64,000 bases of DNA, from contig NZ_AP028878.1 in assembly GCF_036511935.1 (NCBI RefSeq), forward strand, positions 4,836,001 to 4,900,000, written 5' to 3'. Position numbers and translations under genes: made by a program. This document shows, one piece after another, positions 45,460 through 55,895 of the stretch. This DNA is from Marinobacter nanhaiticus D15-8W. Lineage in GTDB: Bacteria > Pseudomonadota > Gammaproteobacteria > Pseudomonadales > Oleiphilaceae. Position 1 is the first letter of the stretch; every line of letters begins with the position of its first letter. Below the pieces are notes generated by a model that worked only from the letters and a program-made list of their open reading frames with translations, searched no databases and was not told the origin of the DNA.

Positions 45460-46249
45460 AGTGAATGCGCTCTCCGGTATCCAGGTTCATCAGGGTCAGG
45501 GCGCCACCCCAGACGCAGCCGGTATCCAGCGCAATGTAGCGGTCAATACCGGTCTTACCTTCCAGGGCCGCCCAGTGGCCGAAGATCACACGGGCCTGAT
45601 CGTCCCGGGGGAAACTGAACCAGGGTGCAAAGCCGTCCGGGGCGCCGGCTGCGGACTCTTTTGCGGCGAGCTCCAGTCGGCCATCCTCGGCGATGAAGCG
45701 CATCCGGGTGAAGTAATTGGTGATCACCCGCCAACGATCCATGCCCGTGAGGGACGGGTCCCAGCCGGCCGGTTCGTTGCCGTACATCTGCTGAAAGTAG
45801 GCGCCGGCGTCATCGCCCTGCAGGACGTTTTCCAGATCCTTCCCGTGCAACATGGCTTCGTCGACACTCCAGATATGCGGCAGGCCGGCATGACTCATGA
45901 AGATGTCACGGGTCGGGTCGTAGACCGCAAGATGCTGTTGTCGCAGCCAGCCAATCAGGTAGCGACGATCTTCCGCTTCGAGGATGTCGTTCAGCGTGTC
46001 TTTGGGCTTGATCGTGTGACCACCCAGCACTACCGCCAGCAGATGCAGGTCATGATTGCCCAGTACCACAGTGGCCGAGGCGCCCAGGCTTTCAATGTAA
46101 CGCAAGGTGGCCAGTGAGGATGGACCACGGTTGATCAGGTCGCCCGCCACCCATAGCCGGTCGCGGGAGGGCGAAAAGTCGACTTTTTCCAGAACATCCA
46201 GCAGGCGGTCGTAACAACCCTGGATGTCGCCTACGGCGTAATCAGTCAT
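45446..46249 (-). CDS. apaH: Symmetrical bis(5'-nucleosyl)-tetraphosphatase ApaH
   Basis: The enzyme hydrolyses Ap4A to ADP. Metallophosphoesterase motifs [28 protein letters not shown] and the SHAGLPHIW block are intact. The 267-residue length is normal. Its ATG overlaps the rsmA stop (ATGA). The usual apaG gene is absent between rsmA and apaH. Confidence 0.95.
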   Translation of the reverse strand: MTDYAVGDIQGCYDRLLDVLEKVDFSPSRDRLWVAGDLINRGPSSLATLRYIESLGASATVVLGNHDLHLLAVVLGGHTIKPKDTLNDILEAEDRRYLIGWLRQQHLAVYDPTRDIFMSHAGLPHIWSVDEAMLHGKDLENVLQGDDAGAYFQQMYGNEPAGWDPSLTGMDRWRVITNYFTRMRFIAEDGRLELAAKESAAGAPDGFAPWFSFPRDDQARVIFGHWAALEGKTGIDRYIALDTGCVWGGALTLMNLDTGERIHCDCA

Positions 46250-47118
46250 GGGTCCCCGTGCTTGTCTTGAGTCTGTTCGGCCCCGCTTTGGGACGCATCG
46301 GTACCGTTTGAAGATACAGCGTTCCCATCTTGGGAAACCAAAGTGTCGGCGATCCTGACGTAATCTTCCAGGGTGAGGTTTTCCGGGCGCAGGCCATCGT
46401 CGATACCCAGTTCCCGCAACTGCGACACACTCACCAGGCTACCCAATGCCTTGCGCAAGGTCTTGCGCCGGGCGTTGAAGGCGGTGCGCACCACTGCTTG
46501 CAGCATGCCGAGATCCCTTGCCGGGTGCGGCAACGTCTTATGCGGCACCAGACGGACAATCGCCGAATCCACCTTGGGCGCCGGCCGGAAGGCCCCGGGC
46601 CCCACCTCGAACAACGGCTGAACCTGGCAATGGTATTGCGCCATGATGCCGAGCCGTCCGTAGTTGTTGTCACCCGGCATAGCCGCCAAACGCTGAACCA
46701 CTTCCTTTTGCAGCATGAAATGCATGTCCTGCACCACGCCAGCCTGCTCGAGCAGGTGGAAGATCAGCGGTGTGGAGATGTTGTATGGCAGGTTGCCGAC
46801 GATCCTCAGAGGCTTTTCGGCCGCCAGTTCGGCAAAATCGAAGCGCAGGGCGTCGGCTTCGTGAATGCGAAAATCCGGATAGTTGAAGAACTTGGTCCGC
46901 AACACCGGGATCAGGTCGCGATCCAACTCGATTACCTGCAGCGACGGCGTTACCGACAGCAATTCTTCGGTGAGTGCACCCAGCCCGGGGCCGATTTCCA
47001 CCAACGCGTCATCGGGCTTGGGATTGATCGCACGAACGATACGTTCGATCACACCCGGATCGTGCAGGAAGTTCTGGCCAAAGCGCTTGCGCGCCTGGTG
47101 GCCGGCTGGTTTAGCCAT
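46246..47118 (-). CDS. rsmA: 16S rRNA dimethyladenosine transferase RsmA
   Basis: RsmA (KsgA) dimethylates A1518 and A1519 of 16S rRNA. The SAM motif [15 protein letters not shown], the N-terminal [11 protein letters not shown] and the NLPYN catalytic motif ([10 protein letters not shown]) are present. The start at 47118 ([17 protein letters not shown]) is preferred over the longer frame. It overlaps pdxA by eight bases. The C-terminal tail is longer than usual and polar. Confidence 0.95.
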   Translation of the reverse strand: MAKPAGHQARKRFGQNFLHDPGVIERIVRAINPKPDDALVEIGPGLGALTEELLSVTPSLQVIELDRDLIPVLRTKFFNYPDFRIHEADALRFDFAELAAEKPLRIVGNLPYNISTPLIFHLLEQAGVVQDMHFMLQKEVVQRLAAMPGDNNYGRLGIMAQYHCQVQPLFEVGPGAFRPAPKVDSAIVRLVPHKTLPHPARDLGMLQAVVRTAFNARRKTLRKALGSLVSVSQLRELGIDDGLRPENLTLEDYVRIADTLVSQDGNAVSSNGTDASQSGAEQTQDKHGDP

Positions 47119-48112
47119 GAGTCGTTTCCCGGCGGCAGCGCGCCATCTGGATTGCGGTTTCGATCGCCGTGTGCAGGCTGCCGGCATCCGCCGTACCCTT
47201 GCCCGCCAGGTCCAGCGCCGTGCCGTGATCGACTGAGGTGCGTACGATCGGCAGTCCGAGCGTCACGTTCACCGCGTTGCCGAAACCCTTGTATTTGAGC
47301 ACCGGCAAGCCCTGGTCGTGGTACATCGCCAGCACGGCATCAGCCTTTTCGAGCAGGTGCGGCGTAAACAGCGTATCTGCCGGCAGCGGGCCGGTCAGGT
47401 TCATACCCTCGTCGCGCAACGTCGCCAGCGCGGGCTCGATAACCTCGATTTCCTCCATCCCGAGATGCCCCCCTTCTCCGGCGTGCGGGTTAAGACCAGC
47501 CACGAGGATGCGCGGCGCATCGATGCCAAAGAAGGCTTTCAAATCATTATTGAGGATGCGCGCAACCTGTATCAGCCGGGTCTCGGTAATCGCGGCGGAA
47601 ACGTCCTTGAGCGGCAGGTGGGTGGTGACCAGCGCGACGCGCAGACCCTGGGTCGCCAGCATCATCACTACCCGGTCGACACCGCAAAGCGCCTGCAGGA
47701 ATTCGGTGTGACCACTGAAGACGATGCCGGCCTCGTTGATCACGCCCTTATGGACCGGCGCCGTGACCATGCCGTCAAAGGTGCCGTCGAGACAGCCACG
47801 AGCGGCGGTTTCCAGCGTGGCGAGCACATAGCGGCTGTTGTCCGGATCCAGTTGGCCCGCCATACGGCTATTGATACCGTCGACCTTGAGTACCGACAGT
47901 TCACCTGCAGCCGTCGCTGCCGTATCGCCCGGCGACCAGGCGACCAGCCGGACCGACAGGCCCAGTTGTCGGGCGCGCTCGGCCAGCAGGTCGATATCGG
48001 CCACCACAACGATGCCCGCCGGTCGCTCATGTCCGGCCAGTTGGAGACAGAGATCGGGTCCGATGCCAGCGGGTTCACCGACGGTCAGGGCCAGGGTCAG
48101 CGGTTGGGTCAT
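47111..48112 (-). CDS. pdxA: 4-hydroxythreonine-4-phosphate dehydrogenase PdxA
   Basis: The enzyme oxidises 4-phospho-hydroxythreonine in pyridoxal phosphate synthesis. Metal-binding histidines lie in [15 protein letters not shown] and [14 protein letters not shown], and the [13 protein letters not shown] loop is present. The length is 333 residues. It overlaps surA by four bases (ATGA). Confidence 0.95.
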   Translation of the reverse strand: MTQPLTLALTVGEPAGIGPDLCLQLAGHERPAGIVVVADIDLLAERARQLGLSVRLVAWSPGDTAATAAGELSVLKVDGINSRMAGQLDPDNSRYVLATLETAARGCLDGTFDGMVTAPVHKGVINEAGIVFSGHTEFLQALCGVDRVVMMLATQGLRVALVTTHLPLKDVSAAITETRLIQVARILNNDLKAFFGIDAPRILVAGLNPHAGEGGHLGMEEIEVIEPALATLRDEGMNLTGPLPADTLFTPHLLEKADAVLAMYHDQGLPVLKYKGFGNAVNVTLGLPIVRTSVDHGTALDLAGKGTADAGSLHTAIETAIQMARCRRETTHG

Positions 48113-49476
48113 GATGCGTCGGAGGTCTCCTCGTCTTCATCCTGGGCGTTTTCAGTATCTTCTTCATCACCCATGCCGGCCAGCTTGATATCGACATAGG
48201 CTTCTTCACGAATTTCGCGCAGCCAGTTCTGCAATTCAACCTCGAACTTGCGACGGTAGAGCACCTGGCGCGCCTCGTTCTCTTTTAACTGGTCGCCGAT
48301 ATCCTTCTGCCGGCGATCTTCCACCTCCAGCACGTGCCACCCGAAACGGGAACGGAACGGGCCCTTGATTTCGCCCACCTGCGCCTCCTGCATAGCCTGC
48401 TCGAACGCCGGCACCATCTCGCCGGGACTGACCCAGCCCAGGTTGCCACCGTCGGAACCGGAGACCTTGTCGTCCGAATATTCCCGCGCCAGTTGTGCAA
48501 AATCGGCACCGCTCTCGAGACGATCGGCCAGGTCGTTGATCAGCGCTTCTGCCTCGGCATCCGGACGGGCGTCCGTCGGCCGGATCAGGATATGGCGCAC
48601 CTTGGACTGCTGTATCACCTTGCCGGTGTCGCCGCCACGCTTGTCCAGTACCGAAATAATGTGGAAACCGCTGCCGCTACGGAGGACTTCGGACGGTGCC
48701 CCAACCTCCAGTTCCGGGGCCACGTCGACCACCAGTGAAGGCAACTGGTTCTCGGTTCGCCAGCCGAGCACACCACCTTCCAGGGCATTGGCACCATCGG
48801 ACTCGGCGACCGCCACCTGCTGGAAATCGGAACCATCGAGAATTCGCTGGCGCAGGTTCTCCGCTTTGGTGCGGGCCGCTTCGACCTCGTCGGTGTCGTT
48901 GAAATCATCGACGGACACCAGGATGTGGCCCAACTGGTATTCCACGTTCGAGGCTTCACGCCCGGCCTGGGCCTGGAGGAAGTTCTGTACTTCCCGGTCG
49001 GTGATGCGCACGCGGTTGTCGACCCGGCGCTGCTGCACCCGGCTGATCAGCATTTCCCGGCGAATCTGCTCCCGCGCCTCTCGGTAGGACAGGCCCTCGC
49101 TCGCCAGCGCCTGCTCGAACTGCTCGAGGTTATAGCCGTTGCGACTGGCAATGTTCTGCATGGTGTCGTTCAGCTCGTTATCGCTGATCCGCATCCCCAT
49201 CTTGTCGGCCATCTGCAGTTGGATGGCGTCGGAGATCAACTGGTCCAGAACACGTTCTTCCAGCACCTGATCCGACGGCAGCGGCGTGCCCTGGGCATTG
49301 AGTCGGGCCTTGACGGTACGTACCCGGCTGTCCAGCTCGGACTCCAGGATCACGCTGTCGTCGACAATGGCGATCACGCTGTCCAGGGGCTTGCGTTCTG
49401 CGAATGCGTATTGGGCAGCCACCGCAAACATCAGCAGGGCCATGACACGTGCGCACAGGCGCAGGGATGCCTTCAT
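48109..49476 (-). CDS. surA: Periplasmic chaperone and prolyl isomerase SurA
   Basis: This 455-residue protein has a signal peptide (ending near AQYAFAE), an N-terminal chaperone domain and two parvulin domains, the first around YQLGHILVSVDDFND (about 180) and the second around VRHILIRPTDARPD (about 293). It assists outer membrane proteins such as LptD. The C-terminal tail is acidic. It follows lptD by 33 bp. Confidence 0.95.
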   Translation of the reverse strand: MKASLRLCARVMALLMFAVAAQYAFAERKPLDSVIAIVDDSVILESELDSRVRTVKARLNAQGTPLPSDQVLEERVLDQLISDAIQLQMADKMGMRISDNELNDTMQNIASRNGYNLEQFEQALASEGLSYREAREQIRREMLISRVQQRRVDNRVRITDREVQNFLQAQAGREASNVEYQLGHILVSVDDFNDTDEVEAARTKAENLRQRILDGSDFQQVAVAESDGANALEGGVLGWRTENQLPSLVVDVAPELEVGAPSEVLRSGSGFHIISVLDKRGGDTGKVIQQSKVRHILIRPTDARPDAEAEALINDLADRLESGADFAQLAREYSDDKVSGSDGGNLGWVSPGEMVPAFEQAMQEAQVGEIKGPFRSRFGWHVLEVEDRRQKDIGDQLKENEARQVLYRRKFEVELQNWLREIREEAYVDIKLAGMGDEEDTENAQDEDEETSDAS

Positions 49477-49509
49477 AGATACCTCATTTCAGGAATTGCG
49501 GGCCGGACG

Positions 49510-51903
49510 TCAGTAACGCACATTGGTCCGGCCGAATCGTCTTTGTTCACGTTCGTCGTAGCCGTAGATCGCATCGGAAATACGGTCTCCGGAGCCGCCA
49601 CTGCCGCCCAGCCCCTTGAGCTGGACCTGGAACAGGATGCGATTCTCCAGTTTGCGATCATCCGTGAGGTAGTTCTGGCTGACCAGTTGCAGGCTCCAAC
49701 AGCAATCGGTGTACTCGATACCGGCCAGCGAGCCAGCGGTCCGGTCTGCCTGGGAGTCGTAAAGCCAGCGGCCGATCAGACTGATGTGGTCTGAGACAGG
49801 AAAAACCGCGCCGATATCCATCTGCTCGAAATCATCCCGGTCGTAGGTGTGACCGAGCGTGGCCAGGTAGCGGTAGTCCTCGGAATGGAAGACCAACTGG
49901 CTACGCCCTTCCTCGGTCTTCATGTCACGCGGGTCCCAGAGTCCGGACACGCGGATATCCATCGTATCCAACGGCCGGAACGAGGCCTCGCCCGCCAGCG
50001 GTGAGTCGCTGCGGTCGTCGGCGCCCTGGCCGTTCAGGCTCACTTCGCGATCGTCATAGTAGTAGACCTGGCCGATACTCAGGCGCGCCCGCTCGATACC
50101 GGTGTTGAGATCGTTGAAGCGGGTGGTGACGGCTGCGGTCAGTCGGTTGTTGTCGGAAATCCGGTCACCGCCACTGAAGCGCTGGGGCGAGAACAGTTGG
50201 TCGAAGCTGAAATCTTTCAGGGCGGTATCGAAGTCCGGGATATAGCTCTGGTCCTCGAATTCCGAATAGACGTAGTAGAGCCGCGGCTCGAGGGTCTGGT
50301 TGTAGGGAATGCCGAACATCGAATCACGCCGGTCGAAATAGAGACCGTTATCCCATTCATAGATGGGGATGCTACGACTGAAGGTGTCGTCCTCGCGGAC
50401 CGTGTAGTCCTCAAGCTGGTACTGGGTAAAATCCATGGTCACCGAAGGTCTGGAATAACCCCAGATGGCACGGAAATCGAGTGCCAGCTCCGGAGCCAAC
50501 CGCAGACGGTGACCGTTGGCACGTTCCAGGCCAGTGAGGTCGGTATTGTCCCGATGGAAATAGGTGTACTGGGACTCCACCAGCGTTTCCACCACACCCC
50601 ATTCGTAATCGGCGCCATAGAGGATCTCTGGCAGTTGGGAATAGGGCTTCTGGCTATCGGTAATCGTATCGCTCAGCGTCTGGTAGCCACTGAGATAGGC
50701 TTCGAAATATTGATGACGGCTGTCGTAACGGATCCCGCCCCGACGCTGTAGATGTGTGACTTCGTTGATGTCCAGGGAGCGGTTCAAGTCGCTCAGGTAC
50801 TCGTCATCGGACACCACCGAGTAGTCCGCATAGCCGGTCCAGTTGTAGCCGAAGTTCGCCCGACTGGCAAAGTCCAGCCCCCAGCGCTCACCATCCTCGC
50901 CCGGAAATTCGTCGGAAAAAGCCTGGTCGTCGTTGATATAGCCCAGCTGCAATACGGATTCGCCATAGTCGCTGAGGTGACGCCCCTCGACTTCGTTGAA
51001 CAACCCACGCCCATGAATATATTGCGGCGTGATAGTGGCATCGTAGTTGGGCGCCAGATTCAGGTAGTAGGGCGTGGAAATGAAAAGACCACTGCCGGTA
51101 TCCGATGTACCGAACGACGGGTAGAGGAAGCCGGTCTTGCGGCGATCGTCGATCGGAAAGGTGGCGTAGGGCCAGTAGAAGACAGGGATATCCTGGACCT
51201 CCAGCCGCACGTGGGTCGCGGTCCCGAAGCCTTCGGCCCGATCCAGTTCGATATCGGCGGCAACGATGGCCCAGGCGTTGCTGTCGGGTGAGCAGGTCGT
51301 CAGACGGCCGTCTTCGATGTTGACGATGTTCTCACTGGGCCGGGAGAGGTAACCCGCCTGGCCACGCATCTCGGCGGCGTGGATCAGGAAGGTTGCGGTG
51401 TTCACTTCCATTTCGCCCGTGTTGGCATCGTACTCGGCCGAATCGCCGGTCAACAGGAAACCCTGACCACGGCTGACGATGGGTCCGCTCAGGGACATCT
51501 GTCCTGTGGCCTGGTCGTAGAGAGCGCGACTGCCCTGCGCGCTGAACGTCCCCTGGCTCAGGCGAACATCGCCTTCGAGGATTAGCTGGGTGTCCACCTC
51601 ATAGCGGGCATTGAGGCCGCTGGCCTCGATGGGCATCTGCGTGTTACCACCCGAGCCGCTTTCAAAGAGAGGCGATTGCCGGTCGCTGAAATCCGGTTGC
51701 AAGTAGCCGCCGTCACAGTAGGCGGGCAGCATAGCCTGCTGCTCAGCCGGCAGCTGGTCCCGGGGGCGCCAATCTATTTCTGCAGCGGTCGGTGCCATTT
51801 GCGCGCTGGTAAGCGGAGCGAAAAATGTCGAGGCGAGCACACCGGCCCACCAGTGGCCACTGCTTCCAGTCCGGATGGTTTTTATTGGAGATCGCAATGG
51901 CAC
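49510..51903 (-). CDS. lptD: LPS assembly outer membrane protein LptD
   Basis: This 797-residue protein starts with GTG at 51903 and has a signal peptide ending near SAQ (about 35). Cysteines at about 63 (LPAYCDG), about 209 (TTCSPD) and the pair in DCCW match the four-cysteine disulfide pattern of LptD. The N-terminal OstA domain is followed by a large beta-barrel. It inserts lipopolysaccharide into the outer leaflet. Confidence 0.93.
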   Translation of the reverse strand: MPLRSPIKTIRTGSSGHWWAGVLASTFFAPLTSAQMAPTAAEIDWRPRDQLPAEQQAMLPAYCDGGYLQPDFSDRQSPLFESGSGGNTQMPIEASGLNARYEVDTQLILEGDVRLSQGTFSAQGSRALYDQATGQMSLSGPIVSRGQGFLLTGDSAEYDANTGEMEVNTATFLIHAAEMRGQAGYLSRPSENIVNIEDGRLTTCSPDSNAWAIVAADIELDRAEGFGTATHVRLEVQDIPVFYWPYATFPIDDRRKTGFLYPSFGTSDTGSGLFISTPYYLNLAPNYDATITPQYIHGRGLFNEVEGRHLSDYGESVLQLGYINDDQAFSDEFPGEDGERWGLDFASRANFGYNWTGYADYSVVSDDEYLSDLNRSLDINEVTHLQRRGGIRYDSRHQYFEAYLSGYQTLSDTITDSQKPYSQLPEILYGADYEWGVVETLVESQYTYFHRDNTDLTGLERANGHRLRLAPELALDFRAIWGYSRPSVTMDFTQYQLEDYTVREDDTFSRSIPIYEWDNGLYFDRRDSMFGIPYNQTLEPRLYYVYSEFEDQSYIPDFDTALKDFSFDQLFSPQRFSGGDRISDNNRLTAAVTTRFNDLNTGIERARLSIGQVYYYDDREVSLNGQGADDRSDSPLAGEASFRPLDTMDIRVSGLWDPRDMKTEEGRSQLVFHSEDYRYLATLGHTYDRDDFEQMDIGAVFPVSDHISLIGRWLYDSQADRTAGSLAGIEYTDCCWSLQLVSQNYLTDDRKLENRILFQVQLKGLGGSGGSGDRISDAIYGYDEREQRRFGRTNVRY

Positions 51904-52218
51904 GAATGAGGAATCCCGTTCTGACGATGAGGCCGCCGGTAGTTTACACGCCCGGACCGACCTTGTTAATGCGCTTGCAACCCGGCTATTGATCGAAGTG
52001 CCGCCTTCCCGACCAAGGCCTTACGACGGTGTCGGGGACGTTTTGTTACAACACCCTCATCTGCTTTACACCGTAGACCTTTTGCCGCAACACCGGGCTT
52101 CTGATATTTTCCGGTGAATGGGGCGACACATTCTGGAAGCCATCCGACTCTGGATCTTCTTTACATCAGCTGACCAGCACCCCGCCCGCCTAGCCAGGAC
52201 ACAATACAGATAACTTTC
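51904..52218. other. Divergent promoter region of lptD and amgK
   Basis: Promoters for both genes should be here. I cannot place them with confidence, and no hairpin or repeat stands out. Confidence 0.4.
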
Positions 52219-53217
52219 ATGGATAGCAGACTTGCAGCATTGACGGCCTGGGTCGCCCAGCAGCCGGGATTGGAAAGCGCTCAACCGGTCGCCGTTTCAG
52301 GCGATGCCAGCTTCCGCCGTTATTTCCGCGTTACCCGGCCCGATGGCCGGCCGTTTATCGTGATGGATGCGCCGCCGGAGAAGGAAGACGTACGTCCATT
52401 CATCGCCGTTGCCGAACACTGGCGTGAAGAAGGCGTCAACGTGCCCGCCGTTCATGCCCGGGAGCTGGAACAGGGGTTCCTTCTGCTGGATGATTTCGGC
52501 GATACCCTTTTACTGGGCGAACTCAACGACGACAACGTCGACAGCTACTACGGCAAAGCGTTGAACGCCCTGTCTGGCATCCAGCAGACGAGCGAGCCCA
52601 ACGACTATCCCCTACCGTCTTACGACGCCGCCCTTCTCGACCGCGAGATGGCCCTGTTCCGTGACTGGCTGGTCGAGCAACAGTTGGGGCTGACACTCAG
52701 CGACCAGGAGCACTGCCTGCTGGACACCACCTTCGCCCTGCTCAAGGAAGCCGCCCTGGCCCAGCCGGAGGTGCCCGTTCACCGGGATTACCATTCCCGT
52801 AACCTGCTGGTGGTGAACGACGACCTCGGCATCATCGACTTCCAGGATGCTGTACGCGGACCGGTGACCTACGACCTGGTTTCGCTGGTCAAGGATTGCT
52901 ATATCCGCTGGCCGGAAGCCCGTATCAGCGGCTGGATCGAGAATTTCCGCCAGATGACCCTGGATGCCGGCATCCACCGAGCCGATGCGGAGACCTTCCG
53001 CCAGTGGACCGAGTTAATGGGCATGCAACGCCACCTCAAGGCGGCCGGCATCTTCGCCCGACTGGCCATCCGTGACGGCAAGAGCCGCTATCTGGAGGAC
53101 ATTCCGCGCACCGTTGGCTACCTGGCCGAAGCCAGCGCACGCCAGCCGGCCCTGCGGCATTTCAACGAATGGCTCGAGGCCCGCATTATCCCGGCCCTGG
53201 ACAAGAAGGCATCCTGA
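52219..53217 (+). CDS. amgK: N-acetylmuramate/N-acetylglucosamine kinase AmgK
   Basis: This 332-residue aminoglycoside-phosphotransferase-like kinase phosphorylates the anomeric position of recycled N-acetylmuramic acid. The ATP-binding N-lobe has SGDASFRRYFRV; the catalytic loop VHRDYHSRNLLV and metal site IDFQDAVRGP follow. It precedes murU by two bases. The two enzymes form a recycling route that lowers de novo UDP-MurNAc demand and is linked to fosfomycin tolerance in pseudomonads. Confidence 0.93.
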   Translation: MDSRLAALTAWVAQQPGLESAQPVAVSGDASFRRYFRVTRPDGRPFIVMDAPPEKEDVRPFIAVAEHWREEGVNVPAVHARELEQGFLLLDDFGDTLLLGELNDDNVDSYYGKALNALSGIQQTSEPNDYPLPSYDAALLDREMALFRDWLVEQQLGLTLSDQEHCLLDTTFALLKEAALAQPEVPVHRDYHSRNLLVVNDDLGIIDFQDAVRGPVTYDLVSLVKDCYIRWPEARISGWIENFRQMTLDAGIHRADAETFRQWTELMGMQRHLKAAGIFARLAIRDGKSRYLEDIPRTVGYLAEASARQPALRHFNEWLEARIIPALDKKAS

Positions 53218-53219
53218 AC

Positions 53220-53972
53220 GTGAAGGCCATGATCCTCGCCGCCGGCAAGGGAGAGCGTATGCGCCCGCTCACCCTGGAAACGCCCAAACCCCTGCTCGAA
53301 GCCGGGGGCAAGCCGCTGATCGTCCATCAGATCGAGAAACTGGCACGCGCCGGGTTCCGCGACCTGGTGGTCAATCCGTCCTGGCTGGGCGACAAACTGC
53401 AAAGCGCCCTTGGCGATGGTCGGCGCTATGGGGTCAACATTAGCTATTCTCCGGAACCGGAAGCCCTGGAGACCGCCGGTGGTATCCGCCAGGCCCTGCC
53501 CATGCTTGTCGATGGGGGTGACTGGTTCCTGGTGGTGAACGGCGATATCTGGACGGATTTCGATTTCGCTCGCCTGGAACCTTCAACCGACGACCAAGCC
53601 GTACTGGTGCTGACCGACAATCCCGCACAACACCCCGCAGGCGACTTTCACCTCGACAGCCACAACCGGGTAAGGGCCGAGGACCAGCCCAGGCTAACGT
53701 TCACCGGTATCAGCCTGCTGCACCGCAGCCTGTTCGAACACCTGGAACCGGGGCATCGCAAACTGGCGCCGATCCTGCGCGAGGCCATGGCGAAGGACAC
53801 CGTCGCCGGGATCTATCATGGCGGGGAGTGGGAAGACATCGGCACACCGCAACGTCTGGCCCAGTTGGACCAGCAACTGCGCCAGTCGCCAAGTGGTCAG
53901 GCGCAGGCCGAACGCAGCTCAGAAACAGGCGTCCCAGGGCAAGGTGTCTCAGGAAGAGGAGCACAGCAATGA
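53220..53972 (+). CDS. murU: N-acetylmuramate-1-phosphate uridylyltransferase MurU
   Basis: This 250-residue nucleotidyltransferase converts MurNAc-1-phosphate to UDP-MurNAc. The consensus MILAAGKGERMRPLTLETPKPL is the NTP-binding loop, and VVNGDIWTDFD carries the metal aspartates. The start is GTG at 53220, two bases after the amgK stop; an ATG at 53229 is an alternative. The C-terminus ends in a low-complexity glutamine/serine tail, overlapping the next ATG. Confidence 0.92.
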   Translation: MKAMILAAGKGERMRPLTLETPKPLLEAGGKPLIVHQIEKLARAGFRDLVVNPSWLGDKLQSALGDGRRYGVNISYSPEPEALETAGGIRQALPMLVDGGDWFLVVNGDIWTDFDFARLEPSTDDQAVLVLTDNPAQHPAGDFHLDSHNRVRAEDQPRLTFTGISLLHRSLFEHLEPGHRKLAPILREAMAKDTVAGIYHGGEWEDIGTPQRLAQLDQQLRQSPSGQAQAERSSETGVPGQGVSGRGAQQ

Positions 53973-54730
53973 GCTCATCCGCCGCATCGACTCCCATGCC
54001 GGCGCGCCTGGAGAGCGTATTCTATGAGCTGCTGGGCGAACTGAATGCCTGCGGCCACCAGGCGGCTACCCTGCTCGAGCGGACGAGCCTACCCGGGTGG
54101 AGCAGGCGCAGCCTGTTCTACTTTCTCGGCTACGTTGCAAAGGCCGAAGGTCGGGTCACCGAAACCGACATCCGCTTTGCTGAGAGCCTGATGAAGGCCC
54201 TGCGGCTGTCTCAGCGCCAGCGCCGTCTGGCCATCGAGCACTTCCGCGAAGGTAAGCAGGCCGAGTCGATCTCACGTCGTCGCGGAATGCGCCTGCGCAT
54301 GACCCAACGCGCCGTGCCTCGACCCGCGATCCAGATCGTGCTCTGCCTGTGCCACGCTGCGCAGCTTCACGGCGCTCCCAGCAAGAACCGGCGCTATCGC
54401 TGCGAAGATGCCATCGACCGAACCGGTCTGCCCGTGGAGCTGATGGACATTATCCTCGACAGCTATGCGCAGAAGGTCTGGATCACGCAGCCGGAGCTCA
54501 AACCGGCACCCACCTCGTACGAGCAGGCCTGCAAGCTCCTCGGCGTCGATCGAAGTGCGCCCTTCGACGAGCTGAAACGGGCTTATCGGCGCCGGGTCTC
54601 CGAAAGCCATCCGGACAAACTGGGTAGCGGTCTTTCCGAGAAGGAATATGCCCTGGCCAAGGAACGCCTGCATCGCTACCAGTTGGCCTGGGAGTTGATC
54701 AAGCGCCGGGAGAAAGTGCGATCCAGCTAG
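53969..54730 (+). CDS. DjlA-like protein with TerB-type and J domains
   Basis: This 253-residue protein has a TerB-like helical domain (about 35-145, with FLGYVAKAEGRVTETDIRFAESLM) and a C-terminal J domain with the HPD motif (SESHPDKLG). The layout matches DjlA, a co-chaperone at the inner membrane, though the N-terminal membrane segment of DjlA is not evident. It overlaps murU by four bases (ATGA), with an AGGAAGAGGAG site. Confidence 0.82.
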   Translation: MSSSAASTPMPARLESVFYELLGELNACGHQAATLLERTSLPGWSRRSLFYFLGYVAKAEGRVTETDIRFAESLMKALRLSQRQRRLAIEHFREGKQAESISRRRGMRLRMTQRAVPRPAIQIVLCLCHAAQLHGAPSKNRRYRCEDAIDRTGLPVELMDIILDSYAQKVWITQPELKPAPTSYEQACKLLGVDRSAPFDELKRAYRRRVSESHPDKLGSGLSEKEYALAKERLHRYQLAWELIKRREKVRSS

Positions 54731-54760
54731 GACACCTGACCTCAGCAGCGAACTGAAACC

Positions 54761-55780
54761 CTAAGGCTCCGGGAAGAACTGCCGCTGCAACCAAGCGGAA
54801 ATCCGGCTGGCGACCTGTCGGGCATCCATTGACGTAGGCCTCGGCGCCATGGCGACCTGCTGCCGGTCATAGCCACGGAACCCGGCACGCCGCAATGTCG
54901 ATTGCCGCGTGCCCGCCAGGGCATTGGAGACGCGGCCGGACTCCAGGTCCAGGATACGAAGGTCGGCGGCTCCGGCTCCACCCAGGGTTTCCAGGGCCGC
55001 GCTCTCCAGAATAGGTGCTACCCAAATGAGCGCCTGGGGCTCGCCCTGAGCCTTGCCGATACCGTTCATGGCGAGCCGGGCCATCGGCGCCGCACCCCGG
55101 CCGATCCCAACCAAAGCCACCCGCTGGTAACCTTGCCCGCGCAAATGGGACACCGCCTCACCCACCTGCGTATCGAGCTTTTCACGGTAGTCCTGCCGCA
55201 ACTGGTCGAGATCGACCTTATCCATTACGTCGATCATGATCGACCCTGAGTCGGCAGGGGGCTCTTCGGGATCGTCGTCGTTACCGCTGGCGGGCGCTTC
55301 CTCAGGTGGTTCGGGAGCGTCGGATTCCGGCGGCAGACTGCGCGCGCGAACGATGGGATAAGGCGGCAATTCCAGCCCCAGGGACATGGTCGCCCAGCCT
55401 GCAGCCGCAAGCGGCTGTCGCAAGGCACCGGCCAGCTCGGCATCGGCGCTCTGCCCCTCACCAGCCAGGATCAGCACCGCACCCTTGGCCGGCGCCACCG
55501 TCTCCCGCTCCAGCAGACCGAGCGCGCGGCCATGGCTGCCTGTGTCCAGCCAAACAGCCTGCTCAGGCCGCTGAGCTGCCAGCGCCTCACTGTTGAGCCC
55601 GGTGGAGATAAAGGGGCGATCCTTCGATTCAGCGGCTGCTTCTCCATCCGGCGCGCTTTGGTCGGACGCTTCGCCTGAAGCGTTCGAGACGTTACTGGGC
55701 TGGGCGACCAAGCCAGAGGCGGCTCCCATCGACAAAATGATCCAGATAACCCGCACCGCCGTCTTGATCCGCTGCACCAT
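54761..55780 (-). CDS. DUF3530 family alpha/beta-hydrolase-like protein
   Basis: This 339-residue exported protein has a signal peptide (VRVIWIILSMGAASGLVAQ) and a fold with VALVGIGRGAAPMARLAMNG, a nucleophile-elbow-like block where serine is replaced by arginine, so catalysis is doubtful. A glutamate/proline-rich acidic insert lies near residues 155-185. The family is DUF3530, of unknown function. The start at 55780 is chosen over 55804 for the signal peptide. Confidence 0.75.
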   Translation of the reverse strand: MVQRIKTAVRVIWIILSMGAASGLVAQPSNVSNASGEASDQSAPDGEAAAESKDRPFISTGLNSEALAAQRPEQAVWLDTGSHGRALGLLERETVAPAKGAVLILAGEGQSADAELAGALRQPLAAAGWATMSLGLELPPYPIVRARSLPPESDAPEPPEEAPASGNDDDPEEPPADSGSIMIDVMDKVDLDQLRQDYREKLDTQVGEAVSHLRGQGYQRVALVGIGRGAAPMARLAMNGIGKAQGEPQALIWVAPILESAALETLGGAGAADLRILDLESGRVSNALAGTRQSTLRRAGFRGYDRQQVAMAPRPTSMDARQVASRISAWLQRQFFPEP

Positions 55781-55895
55781 CCACCCTCTTACATCGTTGA
55801 CCAAACTGTTAGACTAGCAGGCCATTATCGAAACCCGAACCTGCCCAGCCGGCAGGATTTCGGACTCTACCGAGCCTAATGAGAGAGAACCCGTC

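Noticed and set aside
47318..49794. Long plus-strand ORFs opposite pdxA, surA and lptD
   Set aside because: They have no recognisable domain and are reading-frame reflections of high-GC genes.
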